A stretch of 13,157 bases of DNA from Chloroflexota bacterium (GTDB lineage: Bacteria; Chloroflexota; Ktedonobacteria; Ktedonobacterales; Ktedonobacteraceae): positions 1-13,157 of the forward strand of contig CADDYT010000166.1 in NCBI GenBank assembly GCA_902810755.1, written 5' to 3'. The translations under genes were made by a program, and so were the position numbers. Numbering within the stretch: position 1 is the stretch's first letter; each line of letters starts with the position of its first letter. Shown here in pieces: positions 1 to 6,917 of the stretch. The notes under the pieces were generated by a model. The model searched no databases. It was not told the origin of the DNA and saw only the letters and a program-made list of their open reading frames with translations.

Positions 1-268
1 ACCCCTGGCGGGTGGCCTGACCCCTGGCGGGTGGCCTGACCCCTGGCGGGTGGCCTGCCGACGCGCTCGCACGGCCTTCCGGGAACGCTTCTGGGGGCGT
101 CCCTGGCGGGTGGCCTGGCCCCTGGCGGGTGGCCTGACCCCTGGCGGGTGGCCTGGTAGGCACCCCTTGCGAGTGGCTTGCCTGGCACCCCTTTGCAGGG
201 GGCCTGCCTGGCGCTCGCACGGGCTTCAGGTAACGCTTCTGGGACCATCGCTTGCCGGTGGCCTGCCT
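1..268. repeat. GC-rich 19-bp minisatellite, truncated by window edge
   Basis: The unit ACCCCTGGCGGGTGGCCTG is present as three exact head-to-tail copies (1-19, 20-38, 39-57) and three more near-exact ones (99-117, 118-136, 137-155). Degenerate relatives follow to about 268. A second level of repetition is visible: the 33-bp stretch at 63-95 (starting GCGCTCGCACGG, ending AACGCTTCTGGG) recurs at 211-243 with three mismatches, so a block of spacer plus 19-mers appears to have been duplicated. The copies decay towards the gene that ends at 298. The 19-bp period is not a multiple of three, so it does not encode a repeated peptide in one frame. No gene is seen in 1-297. The array probably continues beyond base 1. 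Confidence 0.93.
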
Positions 269-297
269 GTCTCGTTGCCTGTAACTTTTTGTGTTTC

Positions 298-1422
298 CTA
301 TCCTGTCCGTTTCTGTCTCTTCATGCGCCCCTTTTTCCTGCGCTGGCCGCTGGTAACCGCGCCTGCTGTCGCGAGGTAGAGCTTCTTTGTCCAGTACAGC
401 ACAATCAGGCTAACGCCCAGCAAAACGACAAATGCGCCGCCGATGAGCTGCAGCGGCGAAAGTCTGCTCAATAAGCTGTCTGTCGCTGGCGGCTGCGCGA
501 GTGAGTTATTATTGCTGAAAACCTCTACCAGTTGCTCTTGGGTAATCGTGAAGGGTGTTGTATAGAACAATGATTTCCCATGCCCGTATCGTAACAGGAG
601 TTTTCCCTGGTATGTTCCCACGTCCAGCGCCTTCTTCTGTACATAAACCGGATAGGCAATAGATGTTCCCGGCAAGAAGCTATCTACGCTGATTGCCAGG
701 TTCTGAAGCATCTGGCCTTTGCTATTGATGACCTGCAGCGTCCCGTTTGCTTTGAGCAGCATTGTTCCTGTATTGCTCAGTTCCACTTTCAATAGCTCAT
801 AGTTCGCCGAGCCGCCGAACTGAATGCCGTTCGCGCTCAATTGTTCTATCTGCGGACCCGGCAGGTTGATCTCAACGGCAATCACGCGACGACTATGAAC
901 GGTGATCTGAATTTTGCTGTTTGTTGTCGTCGAATCCTGCTGTACATTCTCTGCAACAATGCCGCCTACGTGCTGCCCCGCTCGCACCCTGCCCGGAATA
1001 ACCACCTGGAAGGCCACCTGCTCGCTCTGGCCTGCCGCCAGCGTCAGTTGCGACCTGCTCAGGTGCAGCCAGGCGCCGACATCGTTACGCGGCGCGTTCT
1101 GTGGCAGGTAAATAATGCCGCTATTCTGTCCTGTTCCCGCGTCTACCGCATAGAGATTGACCGTTCCCGTTGCCGTGCCGTTGTTGGTGACGATGACGCT
1201 GTTGTGCAGGGTGGTTCCGGGCTTCCCGTTCAAAATAAAATAGGCTCTGGTCAGTGGATTGGCCGGATCAGACGTGGCCGGTTGCAGCGTAATATTCGCG
1301 CCACCTGCCGCGTGGGCAACTGGTGCGGGCAGAACTCCCGGCGAGAGCCCTATCAGGAAGAGCAGTCCTGATATCGCCAGTGGAAGCGCGCACAGCCGTG
1401 GAGTATAAAACAATCGTAACAT
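298..1422 (-). CDS. WxL-interacting-type membrane-anchored surface protein (DUF916-like)
   Basis: This 374-residue protein is predicted to be exported and anchored in the membrane, holding its neighbour, a WxL-domain protein, at the cell surface. Residues 1-38 form a signal peptide ending PVAHA-A. Residues about 44-160 resemble the DUF916 (WxL interacting protein, peptidoglycan-binding) domain: an immunoglobulin-like fold with a VTNNGTATGTVNLYA strand and the AGQHVGGI motif near 148-155. A second beta-rich domain (about 165-295) resembles the DUF3324 half. One transmembrane helix (about 325-345) is followed by a short cytoplasmic tail full of Lys and Arg. I chose the ATG at 1422 because GAAGGA lies 8 nt upstream; the ATG at 1431 would leave no spacer. 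It lies downstream of the WxL gene on the same strand. The family call comes from motif resemblance; the pairing and topology make it fairly secure. Confidence 0.75.
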   Translation of the reverse strand: MLRLFYTPRLCALPLAISGLLFLIGLSPGVLPAPVAHAAGGANITLQPATSDPANPLTRAYFILNGKPGTTLHNSVIVTNNGTATGTVNLYAVDAGTGQNSGIIYLPQNAPRNDVGAWLHLSRSQLTLAAGQSEQVAFQVVIPGRVRAGQHVGGIVAENVQQDSTTTNSKIQITVHSRRVIAVEINLPGPQIEQLSANGIQFGGSANYELLKVELSNTGTMLLKANGTLQVINSKGQMLQNLAISVDSFLPGTSIAYPVYVQKKALDVGTYQGKLLLRYGHGKSLFYTTPFTITQEQLVEVFSNNNSLAQPPATDSLLSRLSPLQLIGGAFVVLLGVSLIVLYWTKKLYLATAGAVTSGQRRKKGRMKRQKRTG

Positions 1423-1471
1423 GAAGCACATCCTTCTCTCTTCATGAGCCGTTGTGTTTATTACTGATGAC

Positions 1472-1521
1472 ATGCTGAAAGGAGAGAGTATGTACACACG
1501 AATGGCTCTCCCTTTCAGCAT
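1472..1521 (-). promoter_or_regulatory. Intercistronic stem-loop between WxL gene and its partner gene
   Basis: Read on the minus strand, ATGCTGAAAGGGAGAG (1521-1506) pairs with CTCTCTCCTTTCAGCAT (1488-1472), giving 16 base pairs with one bulged base and a 17-nt loop. No T-run follows, so it is not a classical terminator. It sits between the stop of the WxL gene (1558) and the start of the downstream gene (1422). Likely roles are stabilising or processing the upstream message, or partial attenuation; these are inferences. Confidence 0.7.
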
Positions 1522-1557
1522 ACATGTCTCTGCCAACAGGCGGAGAACGCGGGGCGA

Positions 1558-2181
1558 TTATGGCCCACTGGTGATACTGATGGTGAATGTGCTGCTGTAC
1601 GTGCCAGCATACGCATTGGCCGGGATGGTGACGGTGAAGCTCGGCGTAACCGTAAAGTTGCCCATACCGGTATCAGCTGTCGCGTTAAAAAATTTCGATG
1701 TCGTCGAACCATCGGCTGTCAGCACCAGCGGATAAGAAACGCCGCTGACGGTTGGATTGGTGCAGGTTCCACTGTTACAACTGGCAGATGGCTGCGAGCT
1801 AATGCGTGCCACATCTGTCGCCAGGGTATGGCTGCCATTGGTGAACGTGGTCAGGCTGATCGTCAAATCCCAGCCAGCGCCAGAGCCGGTATCGTCGTCC
1901 ACCGCGATGGGCAGCGAGAAGGTCTCTGTCTGGTCGGTGCCGTTGAGGGTGACGCTGGTTGGCTGTGTCACCGGCGTGAGCTGCATGGACAGCGTTCCCG
2001 GCGTGACATACGTCGAAGCGCCTGTTGAGCTTGTCGCGACCGGGGTAGCCACGAACGACATGGCAAAGGCATGGGGAGAACTGCCGCCCATCGTTCCCAT
2101 CATCGCCATCGCGATCACCACCGAAGCCAGTAGCAGGCAACTGGCACAAAAGGCGATGGCGCGTTGTGTGCGCGTCTGCAT
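1558..2181 (-). CDS. Secreted WxL-domain-like surface protein
   Basis: A 207-residue exported protein, probably non-covalently bound to the cell surface. Residues 1-40 form a signal peptide (hydrophobic 8-31, cleavage near HAFA-M41). The mature part is rich in Thr, Ser and Gly and predicted all-beta. Two hallmarks of the WxL C-terminal domain are visible: W104-D-L106 within GAGWDLTISLTTF, and the C-terminal strand PANAYAGTYSSTFTISITSGP, which matches the usual VPAxAxAGTYxSTLTWTLxDAP ending, although the second Trp is replaced by Ile. The protein is little more than one WxL domain. The ATG at 2181 is preceded by AAAGGGG with a 5-nt spacer; the longer reading from 2271 adds a Cys-rich non-signal-like extension and is less likely. 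WxL proteins are best known from low-GC Gram-positives such as Enterococcus and Lactobacillus, so this background is unusual. Confidence 0.75.
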   Translation of the reverse strand: MQTRTQRAIAFCASCLLLASVVIAMAMMGTMGGSSPHAFAMSFVATPVATSSTGASTYVTPGTLSMQLTPVTQPTSVTLNGTDQTETFSLPIAVDDDTGSGAGWDLTISLTTFTNGSHTLATDVARISSQPSASCNSGTCTNPTVSGVSYPLVLTADGSTTSKFFNATADTGMGNFTVTPSFTVTIPANAYAGTYSSTFTISITSGP

Positions 2182-2247
2182 AATATCCCCTTTCTTTCCT
2201 GTTTTCTTCCAAACATAGTAGATACACGAAACACAGGTCTTGATCCA

Positions 2248-2269
2248 GGAAGGGAAACACTTCCCTTCC
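2248..2269 (-). other. 9-bp perfect stem-loop between tRNA and WxL gene
   Basis: GGAAGGGAA (2248-2256) and TTCCCTTCC (2261-2269) form a perfect 9-bp stem with a 4-nt loop. It lies on the minus-strand path 80 nt beyond the tRNA 3' end and 67 nt before the WxL start codon. There is no strong T-run, so it could be a weak terminator of the tRNA transcript or a 5' leader hairpin of the WxL message. I see no convincing promoter in 2182-2348. Confidence 0.5.
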
Positions 2270-2348
2270 ATTCAACCTCTATCGGCTCGATGATGGAAAA
2301 CATGAGGGAAGAAAAAGTGGGGTAAATGCATTTGAAGAGAAGGTAGAA

Positions 2349-2420
2349 TGTCCCCGACAGGAATCGAACCTGCGCGCCTGGTTCCGGAGACCAGTGCTCT
2401 ATCCACTGAGCTACGGGGAC
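2349..2420 (-). tRNA. tRNA-Arg (anticodon CCG)
   Basis: The reverse complement folds as a complete 72-nt cloverleaf: acceptor GTCCCCG/CGGGGAC, D-stem GCTC/GAGC, anticodon stem CTGGT/ACCAG with loop CTCCGGA (anticodon CCG at 2385-2387, reading CGG), a 4-nt variable loop, and T-stem GCAGG/CCTGT with loop TTCGATT. The discriminator base is A and the CCA tail is not encoded. The gene starts 25 nt beyond the stop codon of the sensor kinase on the same strand, so some of it may be processed from that transcript. There is no sign of an integrated element at its 3' end. Confidence 0.97.
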
Positions 2421-2445
2421 TTCAATGAATATCATACCATATCCG

Positions 2446-5061
2446 TCAACCTTCAGAAACAAGCGGCAGCGAGATGAAGAAGGTGGAACCCTGATTTTCG
2501 GCTGACTCGAACCAGATGCGACCGCCCTGACGCTCGACGAGTTCGCGGCAGAGATAGAGTCCCAGACCGGTGCCGCCGATCTCACGCGCTCGCGCATTGT
2601 CGGCGCGGGTGAAGCGACCGAAGATGCGGGCCTGCTGTGAGGCCGGGATGCCGATGCCATGATCCTGCACGGAGAGAACCGCCGAGTGGGTTTTGAGGTC
2701 TGCACATACCAGAATATCGATCTTGCCGCCTTCGGGGCTGTACTTGATGGCGTTATTGATGATATTGGTCAGCACCTGCTCGAAGCGGTGGACATCGACG
2801 CTGGCAACAACGTATTCCGGTTCGGAGCGGACGGTGATGGGATGTCGTTCGCTGGTCACCTGCAAGCGCGAGACGACGCGGCGCGTGAGGGCAACCAGAT
2901 CGGCGGGTTCCAGGTGCAGGTTCAAACGTCCGGCCTGCAGGCGCGTCACATCCAGCAGATCTTCGGTCAATTCTACGAGACGAGCGGTGGCCTGGTCGAT
3001 ATCCTGAATCGCTTCCATCTGCCAGTCGGCCAGTTGCGGTCCTTTGCCGCGTGCCGTCTGTACGAGCAGCGTCTGCACAAAGCCCTTGAGGACGGCTAAT
3101 GGCGTGCGCAGCTCATGGGCCGCAATGCCGATAAATTCGTCTTTCAGCCGCTCGGCCTCTTTAAGCGCCGTCACATCCTGGTGAACGACGATGGCGACCG
3201 GTTCGGCTGCCTGCTCCTGTTCTGTTGTCCTCTCCAGCGACCAGTTCAGCACGCGCGAGTCGAGGGCGACGGCGTTGACCAGTACAGGGACTGTGGTGCC
3301 ATCGGGATGGCGAATGATTTCCTGGTGGTGGCGCACCGATTCACCGGAGACGGCGCGCAGCGTAGCAAATTCCTCCTGCGCCAGCGGGCGCCCGCCCTCA
3401 TAGAAGACAGCAATGTCGTTTTCCTTGAGAAACTCGGCCATTGGCTGCCCCACCTTCCAGTTTGCCCCCCAGACGGCGGCAACGGCGCGGTTTGCCAGCA
3501 CCAGCCGCGCATCGCGACCGCGCACCAGATAGACGCTGCTGGGCAGTTCCTCCATGAGCGTTTGTAGCAACGCTCGTTGCGTCTCTGTTTCAGCGTGCGC
3601 GCGCTGTTCTATTAGCAGGCGTTGCGCTTCTGTGACATCGTGCCAGACCACGACATTCCCGGCCTGTAGCTCCTCTTCTTGCCTGTCCTGTGTTTGCTCT
3701 TCGCTCGCAGACGTGGGTGGTTCTGTCGGCCTTCTCACGGGAGAGACTTTCACGAAGTAGGTGCGCGGCCCCTGTTCTCCTGTCGTTATCTGCACGGTCA
3801 TGCCCCGACCTCGTTCCTCGTCAGAAGCGTTGAGCAGAGCAGCCGCCGTCTGGCTGCGCTCCGCGTTTTCTCCCAGCGCCTCGCGCAGGCGGCGAGCGGT
3901 GCGGTTCTCGCGCAGCACCTTGCCTTTCTCATCCAGCAGGGTCACGCCATCGGCAATGGTTTCAAAGATGGTATCCAGTTCCCGCGCCTGCGTCTCGGCT
4001 GCCTGATAGAGGCGAGCATTTTCCAGCGCCACTGCTGCCTGGGTTGCCAGCCCGACCAGCAGAGCCTCATCCTCGGCGCTGAAGCGATCGGGTTCCGTAT
4101 GGCCCAGCAGCAGGCCGCCGCGCACCTGCCCGTGCCGATCAAGCAGGGGCGCGCCCAGAAAGCTGCGCACAACGGGATGGCCGCGAGGAATGCCCATATA
4201 GCGCAGGTGGTCGCTGGATGTCTGCCCATGCGCATAGGCAAAAGCGATGTGCCTGGCTTCCTTCCTGGCCTCGGACGAAGACGCGGCTGCCTCTCCGGCG
4301 GGTGGATGGGGCATGAGCGCCAGCGCATCGGGGACGCGAACGGGAACGCCATAGCGGAAGATGGGGGCGAGCAAGCCTTCGCCGCCGAGGGCCATGCGCC
4401 GCAACAGCTTCTCCTCCTCTTCAGAGACGCCAACAACGGCGGCCAGGCGGAACAGGTGGCCTTCCGAAGGAACCTGCGGTTTCCCGTATGCGTCAATCGG
4501 GCGCAGGGTGAAGGCCGCGAAGCCCGCGCCGGTGAGGTCGCGAGCTGTCCTGGCGATCAACTGCAAGAGGTGTTCCTGGTTCAGTTCGCTGGTCAATGCC
4601 GTGCCGACCTCGTTCAGAGCAGCCAGCCGTCGTGCTTCCTGTTCGGCCAGCGTGCGGCGGTGGCGGGCAAGCTGGACAATCGCAAGGACAAAACCCGTTA
4701 CGGCAGCCAGCGTAATCAATTGCGCGCCGCTCAACTCTGTAAAGGGTTTGAGCGTATTTGCCGGTGGAATAAAGAAAAAGTAGACAGCGCATACTGCCAG
4801 CAGTCCGGCGATCACCGCCTGTGCAAGCCCCCAGTAATAGGCCAGCATGGCGACCAGAGGCAGGTAGACCAGCCCCGGATTGGGCAGGATAATACCCAGG
4901 CGATCGACCAGCATGATAAAGAGCGTGGCGCAGAGCGTGCCAACCAGCATCACTGCCGTCCCTGCAAACTGATTATGCAGCAGCCATGATGCCCCGCGCC
5001 GCCACGCTTTGACGCGAGCCGATTCCCATATATGACGTATGAAACGTTGTCTGTTGTTCAT
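2446..5061 (-). CDS. Membrane-bound multi-sensor histidine kinase (DUF4118-GAF-PAS-PAS-HisKA-HATPase)
   Basis: An 871-residue kinase that should autophosphorylate on a His and pass the phosphate to a response regulator. Residues about 32-132 hold four hydrophobic segments of the KdpD-like DUF4118 region (GLVYLPLVAMLAYYWGLAQA, then AVYFFFIPP). A GAF domain covers about 145-350, with a low-complexity insertion near 250-280. Two PAS-like regions follow at about 362-480 and 495-632. The catalytic core is complete: H-box with H649 in AAHELRTPL, N-box N766-N770, G1 box D800-HGIGIP, F-box F814-F817, G2 box GGTGLGL at 829-835. I chose the ATG at 5061 because it gives a plausible N-terminus; its ribosome site is weak, and the longer reading to 5232 would run across the shared promoter region. 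No regulator gene is attached. The divergent neighbour encodes a kinase and a response regulator, which may be its partner (inference). No kdpFABC genes are present, so a potassium role is not supported. Confidence 0.9.
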   Translation of the reverse strand: MNNRQRFIRHIWESARVKAWRRGASWLLHNQFAGTAVMLVGTLCATLFIMLVDRLGIILPNPGLVYLPLVAMLAYYWGLAQAVIAGLLAVCAVYFFFIPPANTLKPFTELSGAQLITLAAVTGFVLAIVQLARHRRTLAEQEARRLAALNEVGTALTSELNQEHLLQLIARTARDLTGAGFAAFTLRPIDAYGKPQVPSEGHLFRLAAVVGVSEEEEKLLRRMALGGEGLLAPIFRYGVPVRVPDALALMPHPPAGEAAASSSEARKEARHIAFAYAHGQTSSDHLRYMGIPRGHPVVRSFLGAPLLDRHGQVRGGLLLGHTEPDRFSAEDEALLVGLATQAAVALENARLYQAAETQARELDTIFETIADGVTLLDEKGKVLRENRTARRLREALGENAERSQTAAALLNASDEERGRGMTVQITTGEQGPRTYFVKVSPVRRPTEPPTSASEEQTQDRQEEELQAGNVVVWHDVTEAQRLLIEQRAHAETETQRALLQTLMEELPSSVYLVRGRDARLVLANRAVAAVWGANWKVGQPMAEFLKENDIAVFYEGGRPLAQEEFATLRAVSGESVRHHQEIIRHPDGTTVPVLVNAVALDSRVLNWSLERTTEQEQAAEPVAIVVHQDVTALKEAERLKDEFIGIAAHELRTPLAVLKGFVQTLLVQTARGKGPQLADWQMEAIQDIDQATARLVELTEDLLDVTRLQAGRLNLHLEPADLVALTRRVVSRLQVTSERHPITVRSEPEYVVASVDVHRFEQVLTNIINNAIKYSPEGGKIDILVCADLKTHSAVLSVQDHGIGIPASQQARIFGRFTRADNARAREIGGTGLGLYLCRELVERQGGRIWFESAENQGSTFFISLPLVSEG

Positions 5062-5110
5062 TGCAAATCTGCTGTTCGTAGCAAAAATGAAGATATCTTG
5101 CCTGGCAAAA

Positions 5111-5132
5111 TTTGTGATATGTTTGTGATATT
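5111..5132 (+). promoter_or_regulatory. 11-bp-period direct repeat, candidate response-regulator operator
   Basis: TTTGTGATAT occurs at 5111-5120 and again at 5122-5131, exactly one helical turn apart, in the 188-bp region between the divergent kinase genes. Tandem direct repeats with an 11-bp period are the usual site format of OmpR/PhoB-family regulators, and one is encoded at 6195. A similar pair lies upstream of doxX (13112-13133). Confidence 0.45.
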
Positions 5133-5148
5133 CAAGTCCATTCCGTGA

Positions 5149-5177
5149 TTCCAATGTGAGTAGTATATCCCTATAAT
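5149..5177 (+). promoter_or_regulatory. Candidate sigma-70-type promoter for the soluble kinase gene
   Basis: A perfect TATAAT lies at 5172-5177, with a poor -35 (TTCCAA, 5149-5154) 17 bp upstream; a weak -35 suggests need for an activator. Predicted start is near 5184, giving a leader of about 65 nt. The same AT-rich stretch read on the minus strand (TATTAT) could serve the divergent kinase gene. Confidence 0.4.
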
Positions 5178-5249
5178 AAAGCATACACCTGCAAGAGACA
5201 AGCGCGAGCGGGAGCAGGGGAAGGGAAAACACACATATAAGGAGATGTT

Positions 5250-6134
5250 ATGCAGTCACAGGAAGAAGAAAGCGATGGACAGACGGCAACCGAAGCTATG
5301 AACGCGGAGGTCCTGGCAACGGTCGGCCACGAACTACGCAGCCCACTGACCTCGATCAAGGGGTATACCGCTACTCTCCTGCGACAGGAGCGCCGTCTCT
5401 CGCGGCAAGAGCGGCAAGAATTCCTGCTTGCCATTCGCGAGGCGAGTGAGCGACTGGAGGCTATCGTTGAGCGTTTTTTAGAGATGTCGCAACTGGAGAC
5501 CGGCAATCTCAATGCCAGACCGATTCCCGTTGATGCGGCCCGTGTGGCGCAGGAGGCGCTTTTGAACGCTCAGCAGCGCACAAACGAATCTCTGCCCGCT
5601 CATTTTACCTTCCACCTGCGCCTCAAAGACGAGCATGGCGCGCTTACTTCACAGGAGCCGCTGATTCTGGCGGACCCGCGCCTTTTGCGAGAAGTGCTGG
5701 ATAATTTGCTCGATAATGCCATCAATTATTCTCCTGATGGGGGCAGAATCGATATTGTTATCTATCCTGTCCAGTCATCCTCTGCCGGGCGACAATATGC
5801 AGCGCAGGAGATGGTATCGAGAGAAGAGCGGCGGGAAGGGCAAATGCAAACGGAGGGGGAGGCAGAGCAAATGCTTGATATCTGTGTCTGCGATCACGGG
5901 CTGGGCATCCCGGACGAACATCTGGAACGCATCTTTGAGCGTTTTCACCGCGTGGATACCGGGCTGACGCGCACGGTGAACGGTCTGGGGCTTGGCCTGA
6001 CGATCTGCAAGCGCATTGTTGAGATGCATGGGGGCCGTATCTGGGCCGAAAGCTGCTCCGCAGGAGGAAGCGCGTTCCATGTCCTCTTTCCCCTCGCTGA
6101 GAAGAGCGAAGTGAGTGATGTGCATGAGATATGA
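5250..6134 (+). CDS. Soluble histidine kinase without sensor domain
   Basis: A 294-residue cytoplasmic kinase made almost only of the catalytic core. There is no transmembrane segment and no PAS, GAF or HAMP domain. Only about 20 residues precede the H-box TVGHELRSPLTSIKGY with phosphoacceptor H27. The N-box is DNLLDNA (N152-N156), the G1 box DHGLGIP starts at D215, the F-box is F229-ERF, and the G2 box is NGLGLGL at 244-250. An extra, charged, low-complexity stretch of about 35 residues (173-208, rich in Glu, Gln, Arg) is inserted between the N and G1 boxes. The start is supported by AAGGAG 5 nt before the ATG. The response-regulator gene follows 60 nt later on the same strand, so they form a two-component pair. 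Input probably comes through a partner protein, possibly the divergent membrane kinase (inference). Confidence 0.9.
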   Translation: MQSQEEESDGQTATEAMNAEVLATVGHELRSPLTSIKGYTATLLRQERRLSRQERQEFLLAIREASERLEAIVERFLEMSQLETGNLNARPIPVDAARVAQEALLNAQQRTNESLPAHFTFHLRLKDEHGALTSQEPLILADPRLLREVLDNLLDNAINYSPDGGRIDIVIYPVQSSSAGRQYAAQEMVSREERREGQMQTEGEAEQMLDICVCDHGLGIPDEHLERIFERFHRVDTGLTRTVNGLGLGLTICKRIVEMHGGRIWAESCSAGGSAFHVLFPLAEKSEVSDVHEI

Positions 6135-6152
6135 ATTGACCTGCGTAAGCGG

Positions 6153-6158
6153 TATAAT
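6153..6158 (+). promoter_or_regulatory. Possible -10 element (TATAAT) before the response-regulator gene
   Basis: A perfect TATAAT lies in the 60-bp gap between the kinase stop and the regulator start. The nearest TTGACC (6136-6141) is only 11 bp upstream, too close for a standard -35, so an independent promoter is uncertain. Confidence 0.25.
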
Positions 6159-6194
6159 TAAAGAATACGAACGACAAATTGAAGGATGAAGACG

Positions 6195-6917
6195 ATGCCA
6201 GCAAAGAAAACGACTATCTTGACTGCTGATGATGACCCGCAGTTGCTGCGGCTCATCTCGCGCAACCTGGAATTTGAAGGCTATGAAGTAATCGCGGTGA
6301 GCGATGGGCAGCAGGCGCTGGAGCAGATCGAACGCCATGTGCCTGATGCCGTGTTGCTCGACGTGATGATGCCGAAGATGGATGGCTTCACCGTCTGCCA
6401 GCGCGTGCGCGAATTTTCGACGGTGCCGATCATCATTGTCACGGCACGCGGCCAGGATCAGGACAAGATTCGAGGTCTGGACCTGGGGGCCGATGACTAC
6501 CTGACCAAGCCCTTCAGTGTCGATGAGTTGCTGGCCCGCGTGCGCGCCGTGTTGCGTCGCTCGCAGTTCATGCTCAACGAGCAGGCGCAGCACCTGCGCA
6601 AGCCCGTCACCATTGGCGAACTGGCCATTGACTATAGCCAGCATCTGGTGACAATGGTCGGCAAGGAAATCCCGCTCACCCCTATCGAGTATCGCATCCT
6701 GGCCTATCTGGCGCAGAACGCCGGACGTGTGGTGACGCAGGATATGCTGCTCGAACAGGTCTGGGGTTCGGAGTATATCGGCGAAAGTCACATGCTTCAG
6801 GTTAACGTGAACCGGCTGCGGCGCAAGCTGGAGCCGGAGCCAACCAGCCCCCGCTACCTGCTCACTAAAGTCGGCGTTGGCTATATGCTGACCGCCCCTG
6901 CGGAACATGCTGTTTAA
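6195..6917 (+). CDS. OmpR/PhoB-family response regulator
   Basis: A 240-residue DNA-binding response regulator. The receiver domain (about 6-120) has the acidic pocket D12-D14, phosphoacceptor D56 in VLLDVMMPKMDG, T83 in IIIVTARG and K105 in DYLTKPF. The C-terminal winged helix (about 138-234) has the PLTPIEYRILAYLAQNAG helix and the VNVNRLRRKLE recognition helix, ending in the KVGVGYML wing. The ATG at 6195 has GAAGGA 8 nt upstream; the in-frame ATG at 6186 would overlap that ribosome site, so the shorter form is preferred. It is paired with the soluble kinase just upstream. Its stop codon overlaps that of the convergent Crp/Fnr gene. Candidate target sites are the 11-bp-period repeats at 5111 and 13112. 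Targets are not proven. Confidence 0.95.
   Translation: MPAKKTTILTADDDPQLLRLISRNLEFEGYEVIAVSDGQQALEQIERHVPDAVLLDVMMPKMDGFTVCQRVREFSTVPIIIVTARGQDQDKIRGLDLGADDYLTKPFSVDELLARVRAVLRRSQFMLNEQAQHLRKPVTIGELAIDYSQHLVTMVGKEIPLTPIEYRILAYLAQNAGRVVTQDMLLEQVWGSEYIGESHMLQVNVNRLRRKLEPEPTSPRYLLTKVGVGYMLTAPAEHAV

Noticed and set aside
1..268. CRISPR array
   Set aside because: The repeats are directly adjacent without unique spacers of uniform length, and no cas gene is present. It is a tandem repeat.
50..474. Plus-strand open frames across the repeat array (109 and 98 codons)
   Set aside because: They only arise because the 19-bp repeats lack stops in some frames. They overlap the 3' end of the DUF916-like gene and have no ribosome site or recognisable domain.
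2349..2420. tRNA as attachment site of an integrated element
   Set aside because: No integrase gene and no repeated copy of the tRNA 3' end were found in the window.
3679..4989. Long plus-strand open frame of 436 codons opposite the sensor kinase
   Set aside because: It lies wholly inside the well-supported kinase gene on the other strand, its translation has no domain-like or hydrophobic pattern, and it has no ribosome site. It is a GC-driven shadow frame.
2446..5232. KdpD potassium sensor
   Set aside because: Only the DUF4118 membrane part resembles KdpD. The N-terminal KdpD and Usp domains and the kdpFABC genes are missing, and GAF and PAS domains are present instead.
6136..6158. Standard sigma-70 promoter TTGACC...TATAAT before the response-regulator gene
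   Set aside because: The spacer is only 11 bp, too short for a normal promoter, so only the -10 is listed, with low confidence.
5775..6908. Minus-strand open frame of 377 codons opposite the soluble kinase and response regulator
   Set aside because: It runs across two genes with complete catalytic motifs on the plus strand and the gap between them, so it is a shadow.
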